Source: Cocleimonas sp. (GTDB lineage Bacteria; Pseudomonadota; Gammaproteobacteria; Thiotrichales; Thiotrichaceae). Taken from it: DNA of 7,352 nt. Positions 4,901 to 7,352 of the stretch are shown here, one piece after another. How positions within the stretch are numbered: the first letter of the stretch is position 1; each line of letters starts with the position of its first letter. Below the pieces are notes generated by a model. That model saw nothing but the letters and a program-made list of their open reading frames with translations. It did no database searches and was not told the DNA's origin. A program made the translations under genes and the position numbers. The stretch is taken from assembly GCA_023146675.1 (NCBI GenBank), contig JAGLBQ010000242.1, positions 1-7,352 on the forward strand, read 5' to 3'.

Positions 4901-6085
4901 CTAACCTGATAAATAACTCCCCACATCAATAACGCGTTGCAAACGTAGTGTTTCATCTTTAGCAAGCATCTTATTGAGTAATGATTGATAGCTCGCATAC
5001 TCGTCTGGCAGTATCGGAATAGGTGCCATAACATGCTGCATTAATAGCTCCATTTCTGTTGAGCCATTATAGGGTTTTTCACCCATGAGTAGCTCATAAA
5101 AAATAATACCTAGGCTATAAATATCTGATGTTATTCCCGATGGCTCATCTAATGCGCGTTCAGGGCTAACATAGTAAGGTGTGCATTGAATTTCATATTC
5201 AGACAGAAAGCCTGACTTTACTAATAAGCTTGTTGCTGTCCCATAGTCATTTAATGCCAATGATCCATCATCACGCAACATGATATTTGCTGTTTTTAAA
5301 TCCCGATGTAATAAACCTGCTTCATGCACAATATGCAAAGCGTAGACTATTTCAAAAAACCATGTCAATGCGTGTGGTAAGGGCAAGCGTTTATAGGCGG
5401 TTAAGCTTTCACGCAAAGAACCTTGCATCATTAACTCCATTATTTGATAAAGAACCTGATCGCTAATTCCGCTATCATAAATTCGTACCAATCGTGGCGT
5501 TTTAATATCTTTGAAATTATCCAGGTCAGATAAAAATTGTTCGATAAAGTCTTCGTCTAAATCACTAAGTTTATATTTATAGCGCTTAATTGCAGCTAGC
5601 TTTCCATCACGACGAATTGCTTTGTAAACCGCTGAATTTTCACTATTGTGTAGTATTTCTAGCAAGCACCACTCATCAAGTTGAAAGGGAAATTCTCTAA
5701 GATGATTTCTTAGGTTGAGCAGGGCTTCAACCTTGTGACTTAGATCAAGCCATGCGCCTTGAAAGTGAAAAAAACTATCAGCACCCTTTTCTAGCGCCGC
5801 CTGTTCTACTTCTTTCTGATTGCTAAATAGCAACACGGATGGTTTAGGTGTTTGCCATTTTATTCGTTGTAATTGTTCCACACCTTTATCCAAAGATACT
5901 GAACAGTCTAGTAAGATAATATCATGCTCAGACCAGTTCAAATCACGATCTAATAAATCTTGTTGGTCAATAAATTCAGAACGAATAAGTGTAAAGCGCA
6001 CAGACGTAAAACATCGTTCCAATGTGGTTTTCACCTGCTGACCTATCTCATCATCTTGTTCAATAAGCACAAAAGAGTAACTCAT
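4901..6085 (-). CDS. Receiver-like domain fused to a Ser/Thr protein kinase
   Basis: This is a 394-residue soluble protein with no signal peptide or membrane helix. Residues 1-128 resemble a response-regulator receiver: acidic Asp11/Asp12 (EQDDEIG), IILLDC with Asp60 as expected phosphoacceptor, LLFSNQ with Ser88 as the switch residue, and GADSFF (101-106). The usual Lys after that last motif is not evident. Residues 138-385 form a Hanks-type kinase: Lys167 in LAAIKRY, HRDLKTAN (260-267) with Asp262, Lys264 and Asn267, DYG (280-282) in place of DFG, SPE (307-309) in place of APE, and SDIYSLG (320-326). The nucleotide loop (ILHNSENSAVYKA) lacks the normal glycines. Catalytic residues suggest activity, but ATP binding may be unusual. 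GAGGA lies five bases before the ATG. It is divergent from the TerC gene and convergent with zapA. Substrate and signal are unknown. No histidine kinase or phosphatase gene is in view. Confidence 0.88.
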   Translation of the reverse strand: MSYSFVLIEQDDEIGQQVKTTLERCFTSVRFTLIRSEFIDQQDLLDRDLNWSEHDIILLDCSVSLDKGVEQLQRIKWQTPKPSVLLFSNQKEVEQAALEKGADSFFHFQGAWLDLSHKVEALLNLRNHLREFPFQLDEWCLLEILHNSENSAVYKAIRRDGKLAAIKRYKYKLSDLDEDFIEQFLSDLDNFKDIKTPRLVRIYDSGISDQVLYQIMELMMQGSLRESLTAYKRLPLPHALTWFFEIVYALHIVHEAGLLHRDLKTANIMLRDDGSLALNDYGTATSLLVKSGFLSEYEIQCTPYYVSPERALDEPSGITSDIYSLGIIFYELLMGEKPYNGSTEMELLMQHVMAPIPILPDEYASYQSLLNKMLAKDETLRLQRVIDVGSYLSG

Positions 6086-6200
6086 TTAATTCCTCATTAT
6101 GTAACGCCATACGTGTCTGAGTGTAGAACATAGCCAGCTATTTTACTTTTTTATGATAGACTTCCAATGTTTTAATCATTAAAAATTTAGGATAATAATA

Positions 6201-6995
6201 ATGGAAGGCTTATTTACAATAGAAAACCTCTTCACGCTTGGGATGTTGGTTTTATTACAAGCAGTACTGGGTTTTGATAACCTGCTTTATATTGCGCTAG
6301 AATCACAGCGTGTTGAGAAGAGTCAGCAGGCAAAACTACGTCGCTGGGGAATTGGTCTGGCGGTTATTTTACGTGTTGTTTTATTATTTGTACTCATCAA
6401 AGTGATTTCCTTATTTCAAGATGTCCTGTTCTCTCTCGATTATAAGGGCATTATTGAGGGGCATTTTACCCTGCATAGCTTGATTGTTTTTCTTGGTGGC
6501 GTGTTTATTATTTACACTGCGATAAAAGAAATAAACCATATGATCATGCTGGAAGAAAGCGAAAATTCAAAACGTAAACCAAGATCTTTCACCGTCGCTC
6601 TCATCTGGATTGTGATTATGAATGCGGTGTTCTCTTTTGACTCCATCCTCAGCGCAATGGCATTAACCACTAACTTTATTGTCATGGCAACGGCTATTAT
6701 TATTGGTGGTATTTTAATGATCTGGCTTGCTGATCATGTCACAGAATTTTTAAAGAAAAACCGTATGTATGAAGTGGTTGGATTATTTATTCTTTTATTA
6801 GTCGGCGTTATGTTGCTTTCAGAGGGTGGACATTTATCACATCTGCATCTCTTTGGATCAGAAGTTACAGCGATGAGTAAAAGCACATTCTATTTGGTTA
6901 TTGGTGTAATGGTGATTGTAGAGTTAGTTCAATCACGTTATCAAAAGCGTTTAATTGCAATGAAATTAAAGAATGATCAGACACATATAGGCTAG
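6201..6995 (+). CDS. TerC family integral membrane protein
   Basis: The 264-residue protein has about seven predicted membrane helices, near residues 10-32, 50-71, 91-110, 130-152, 157-178, 190-208 and 228-246. The TerC signatures are present: LGFDNLLYI (23-31) in the first helix and VFSFDSILSA (143-152) in the fourth, whose acidic residues Asp26 and Asp147 lie within the membrane and probably coordinate a metal. The family includes tellurite-resistance TerC and E. coli Alx, YgdQ and YoaE. Several members export Mn2+, or load it onto secreted enzymes, so a metal-transport role in the inner membrane is the best inference; tellurite resistance is not implied. The periplasmic or cytosolic loop after helix six is histidine-rich (GGHLSHLHLFG, 209-219). 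AGGA lies eight bases before the ATG. A TATGAT at 6152-6157 may be its -10, without a good -35. It has its own transcription unit, divergent from the kinase. Confidence 0.92.
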   Translation: MEGLFTIENLFTLGMLVLLQAVLGFDNLLYIALESQRVEKSQQAKLRRWGIGLAVILRVVLLFVLIKVISLFQDVLFSLDYKGIIEGHFTLHSLIVFLGGVFIIYTAIKEINHMIMLEESENSKRKPRSFTVALIWIVIMNAVFSFDSILSAMALTTNFIVMATAIIIGGILMIWLADHVTEFLKKNRMYEVVGLFILLLVGVMLLSEGGHLSHLHLFGSEVTAMSKSTFYLVIGVMVIVELVQSRYQKRLIAMKLKNDQTHIG

Positions 6996-7015
6996 TTATT
7001 AACGATAGGCTTTTC

Positions 7016-7056
7016 AATCCTGTAAAAAACTATAAATGATGTTTTTTATAGGGATT
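7016..7056. terminator. AT-rich imperfect palindrome after the TerC gene, probable terminator
   Basis: AATCCTGTAAAAAAC (7016-7030) pairs with GTTTTTTATA-G-GGATT (7041-7056), giving about 15 bp with one G-T wobble and one bulged G, around a 10-base loop. It begins about 20 bases after the TerC stop. The A-run and T-run lie inside the stem, so it resembles the arm-type bidirectional terminators of AT-rich genomes rather than a textbook GC stem followed by Us. The size of the match makes chance unlikely. Confidence 0.5.
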
Positions 7057-7077
7057 AATCACTATATATGGGATTAA
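7051..7077 (+). repeat. Direct repeat GGGATTAA, 19-base period
   Basis: GGGATTAA occurs at 7051-7058 and again at 7070-7077. Each copy is preceded by a TATA-containing stretch (TATAGGGATTAA and TATATGGGATTAA). The first copy overlaps the right arm of the palindrome. The pair lies between the terminator and the DUF2164 gene, where an operator or promoter would be expected, but no function can be assigned. Confidence 0.35.
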
Positions 7078-7116
7078 GTAGCTACAAAATTTCATGAAAA
7101 TACGTGGTAGAATCCA

Positions 7117-7352
7117 ATGTCAGAAATCAAATTATCAAGAGAACAAAAAGAAATAATCATTAAAAAAATTACGCTCTATTTTAATGATGAACTTGATCAG
7201 GGGATTGGTCAGTTTGATGCAGAGTTTTTATTGGATTTTTTCTCAGAAAACGTTGGTGCGTATTATTATAATCAGGGACTACTTGATGCAGAGGCGGTTA
7301 TTAGTGGAAAACTGGATGAGTTTGCAGATGCTTTATATGAGATAGAGAAGCC
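7117..7352 (+). CDS. DUF2164 family protein, N-terminal 78 residues (cut by window edge)
   Basis: The product starts MSEIKLSREQKEIIIKKI and continues with YFNDELDQGIGQFDAEFLLDF and AYYYNQGLLDAEAVI. The pattern of an amphipathic helix, then YF-x-x-ELD-x-x-IG-x-x-(D/E)AEFLLDF, then a YYNQGLxDA block, is that of DUF2164, a small bacterial family of roughly 80-90 residues with no established function. Only a few C-terminal residues should be missing, and the frame is open to the last base. The ATG is preceded by only a weak GGTAG ribosome-binding sequence. It follows the TerC gene by about 120 bases, beyond a probable terminator, so it is likely a separate unit. Confidence 0.88.
   Translation, partial: MSEIKLSREQKEIIIKKITLYFNDELDQGIGQFDAEFLLDFFSENVGAYYYNQGLLDAEAVISGKLDEFADALYEIEK

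Noticed and set aside
4866..4909. TCAGG/CCTGA hairpin as a zapA terminator
   Set aside because: The stem is only five base pairs, no T-run follows, and it overlaps the kinase stop codon.
4771..5034. 87-codon minus-strand open frame
   Set aside because: It overlaps the 3' ends of zapA and the kinase in another frame and has no recognisable features.
5820..6041. 73-codon plus-strand open frame
   Set aside because: It is antisense to the receiver domain of the kinase fusion and looks like chance.
6086..6200. Mn2+-sensing yybP-ykoY riboswitch before the TerC gene
   Set aside because: The 115-base region is AT-rich and shows none of the conserved loop sequences or paired helices expected of that riboswitch.
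7078..7085. GTAGCTAC palindrome as an operator
   Set aside because: It is a single 8-base palindrome without a second copy and is expected by chance at this length.

Overview
The window looks like a chromosomal segment of an AT-rich gammaproteobacterium. The strongest clue is the block at 3608-4870: a UPF0149/YgfB gene divergent from a TIGR02449 (ZapB-like) gene followed by zapA, an arrangement characteristic of Gammaproteobacteria. No mobile element, CRISPR array, tRNA or rRNA was seen. Most of the window is ordinary housekeeping and accessory chromosome, and the genus cannot be fixed from sequence reading alone.

Layout. (1) 1-1154, minus strand: the tryptophan genes trpF and trpB, overlapping by 11 bases, with trpB running off the left edge. 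They catalyse the third-from-last and the last steps of tryptophan synthesis. (2) 1301-3522: a divergent pair made of a MocR-type regulator (GntR helix-turn-helix fused to an aminotransferase-like domain) and a pyridoxamine 5'-phosphate oxidase-like flavoprotein of the NimA type. The two share a 95-base intergenic region carrying an inverted repeat, so the regulator probably controls its neighbour. (3) 3608-4870: the YgfB gene faces away from a two-gene cell-division operon, a small coiled-coil protein and ZapA, the FtsZ-ring stabiliser. (4) 4901-6085, minus strand: a soluble protein that joins a receiver-like domain to a Ser/Thr protein kinase, ending 30 bases from zapA. (5) 6201-6995, plus strand: a seven-helix TerC-family membrane protein, divergent from the kinase. 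(6) 7117-7352: the start of a DUF2164 gene cut by the right edge.

The most unusual gene is the receiver-kinase fusion. Its kinase catalytic residues are present, but the glycine-rich loop has no glycine, the DFG motif reads DYG, and the receiver domain lacks the usual lysine. The MocR/flavoprotein pair with its candidate operator is the clearest regulatory unit. Two genes, trpB and mocR, start at TTG, and in both cases an in-frame stop lies just upstream and a good Shine-Dalgarno sequence is correctly placed. No clearly new multi-gene system is evident.
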